A program made the translations under genes and the position numbers. From Weeksellaceae bacterium (lineage in GTDB: Bacteria; Bacteroidota; Bacteroidia; Flavobacteriales; Weeksellaceae), in contig JAQVKJ010000063.1 in the NCBI GenBank assembly GCA_028694715.1, positions 1-7,253 on the forward strand: a DNA stretch of 7,253 nucleotides, given 5' to 3'. The notes beneath the pieces were generated by a model that was not told where the DNA came from, searched no databases, and saw only the letters and a list, made by a program, of their open reading frames with translations. Positions 6,267 to 7,253 of this stretch are shown here, one piece after another (the first letter of the stretch is position 1; each line of letters begins with the position of its first letter).

Positions 6267-7253
6267 GTGAAAGAATTACAATCCCTAAACAAATTTCTGT
6301 GGAAATACCGTTGGCAGCTCACCGCCGGATTTGTGATGGTAGTTCTTTCAAATCTCGTATCTGTTTATTCGATTACCTTTGTCGGCAGTGCGGTAAATGA
6401 AATAAAAAATGTATTGACTCAATACAGTTCCGGCGACATCGGCAATTTGGACAAAGTCAAAAAAAGTCTGTTATATGCCGCACTCTTGTTCATCGGATTG
6501 AAAATTATTGCGGGGATATTCTTGGTAGGCGTTAGACTGATGATCATTGCAACTTCAAGACACATTGAATTTGATTTGAAAAACGAAATCTACACCCATT
6601 ACCAAAACTTGTCTCTTTCATTCTACAAAACCCACAAAACCGGTGACCTGATGAATAGAATTACCGAGGATGTCGCTTATGTTAGACAATACCTTGGCCC
6701 GGGAATCATGTATCCGATTGACCTGCTTTCGAGAACTTCCATCATATTGGTATTCATGATAGAAATCGACCCAATCATGACGCTTTATGCGCTTGCTCCA
6801 TTGCCCGTATTGTCATTCGTCATCTATAAGGTTGCTACAATCATCAACAGAAAAAGCAAGGAAGTACAGAAACGGCAATCTGAAATTTCATCGATTGTTC
6901 AGGATACTTTTTCGGGAATTCGGGTCATAAAATCATTTAATTCAGAAGCGACCACCAAAAAAAATTATGAAAAAGAAGCAATAGCATACGAAAAAAAAGC
7001 ACTTTCACTCGCCCAGACACAGGCATATTTTTCTCCGTTAATGATACTAATCGTTGGTGTGAGCAATCTGCTGATTCTCTACATGGGCGGCATCAGGTAT
7101 TACGAGGGTAGGCTTGACATCGGTATAATTGCACAATATTTCATGTATCTAAATATGCTTATCTGGCCGTTTACATCGCTTGGTTTTGTCACCATGTTGA
7201 TTCAGCGGGCAGAAGCCTCCATGGCAAGAATCAATGAATTCCTGAAACAGCCG
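6267..7253 (+). CDS. ABC exporter, membrane domain (MsbA/multidrug type), 3' end cut by window edge
   Basis: The first 329 codons of a type I ABC exporter half-transporter; the ATP-binding domain (Walker A, signature motif, Walker B) lies beyond the right edge. Six hydrophobic segments can be placed at about residues 18-44, 68-95, 150-168, 170-192, 255-275 and 285-312. The cytoplasmic loop with FYKTHKTGDLMNRITEDV (119-136) is the family hallmark, as are QDTFSGIRVIKSF (212-224) before the fifth segment and the RAEASMARINEFL stretch (314-326) that links to the nucleotide-binding domain. I chose the GTG at 6267 because it keeps the whole N-terminal elbow helix (LNKFLWKYRW) before the first membrane segment; the first in-frame ATG, at 6336, falls inside that segment. 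The cargo could be lipid A precursor, other lipids or drugs and cannot be told from this domain alone. Confidence 0.9.
   Translation, partial: MKELQSLNKFLWKYRWQLTAGFVMVVLSNLVSVYSITFVGSAVNEIKNVLTQYSSGDIGNLDKVKKSLLYAALLFIGLKIIAGIFLVGVRLMIIATSRHIEFDLKNEIYTHYQNLSLSFYKTHKTGDLMNRITEDVAYVRQYLGPGIMYPIDLLSRTSIILVFMIEIDPIMTLYALAPLPVLSFVIYKVATIINRKSKEVQKRQSEISSIVQDTFSGIRVIKSFNSEATTKKNYEKEAIAYEKKALSLAQTQAYFSPLMILIVGVSNLLILYMGGIRYYEGRLDIGIIAQYFMYLNMLIWPFTSLGFVTMLIQRAEASMARINEFLKQP

Noticed and set aside
1..7253. A defence system, mobile element, CRISPR array or other novel cassette.
   Set aside because: All space is taken by recognisable housekeeping-type genes with short gaps. I saw no direct repeat array, transposase, integrase, toxin-antitoxin pair or shift in base composition.

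Overview
This window looks like a chromosomal segment of a member of the Bacteroidota. The evidence is the set of protein types (long-form NusB, a DUF1573 lipoprotein, an RprX/RprY-like histidine kinase and regulator, a long-form aromatic amino acid hydroxylase), the AT-rich intergenic DNA, the lack of clear Shine-Dalgarno sequences, and promoter-like TAnnTTTG elements. I cannot name the genus.

Layout, left to right. Positions 1-1249 (minus) hold the first 416 codons of an aromatic amino acid hydroxylase whose 3' end lies outside the window. Positions 1250-1396 are intergenic and hold a strong minus-strand terminator plus the hydroxylase promoter region. Positions 1397-3646 (minus) hold a two-component pair, kinase gene first and regulator gene second, 3 bp apart. 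Positions 3696-4292 (minus) hold coaE. Positions 4389-6200 (minus) hold nusB, a DUF1573 lipoprotein gene and yajC, read in that order and closed by a second minus-strand terminator. From 6267 to the right edge (plus) runs the membrane domain of an ABC exporter, divergent from nusB across a 66-bp promoter region.

How the genes relate. The block is mostly housekeeping: rRNA transcription antitermination (NusB), protein export (YajC), the last step of CoA synthesis (CoaE), envelope sensing (the kinase/regulator pair), lipid or drug export (the ABC protein) and aromatic amino acid metabolism. They appear to form at least five transcription units: ABC exporter; nusB-DUF1573-yajC; coaE, possibly alone; kinase-regulator; and hydroxylase.

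I found no CRISPR array, insertion sequence, tRNA, rRNA, phage gene or defence system, and no convincing sign of an undescribed system. The points most worth a second look are small: very short or absent 5' leaders at several genes, a 12-base sequence shared by two upstream regions, and a terminator between yajC and coaE where relatives usually carry a YbbR-like gene.
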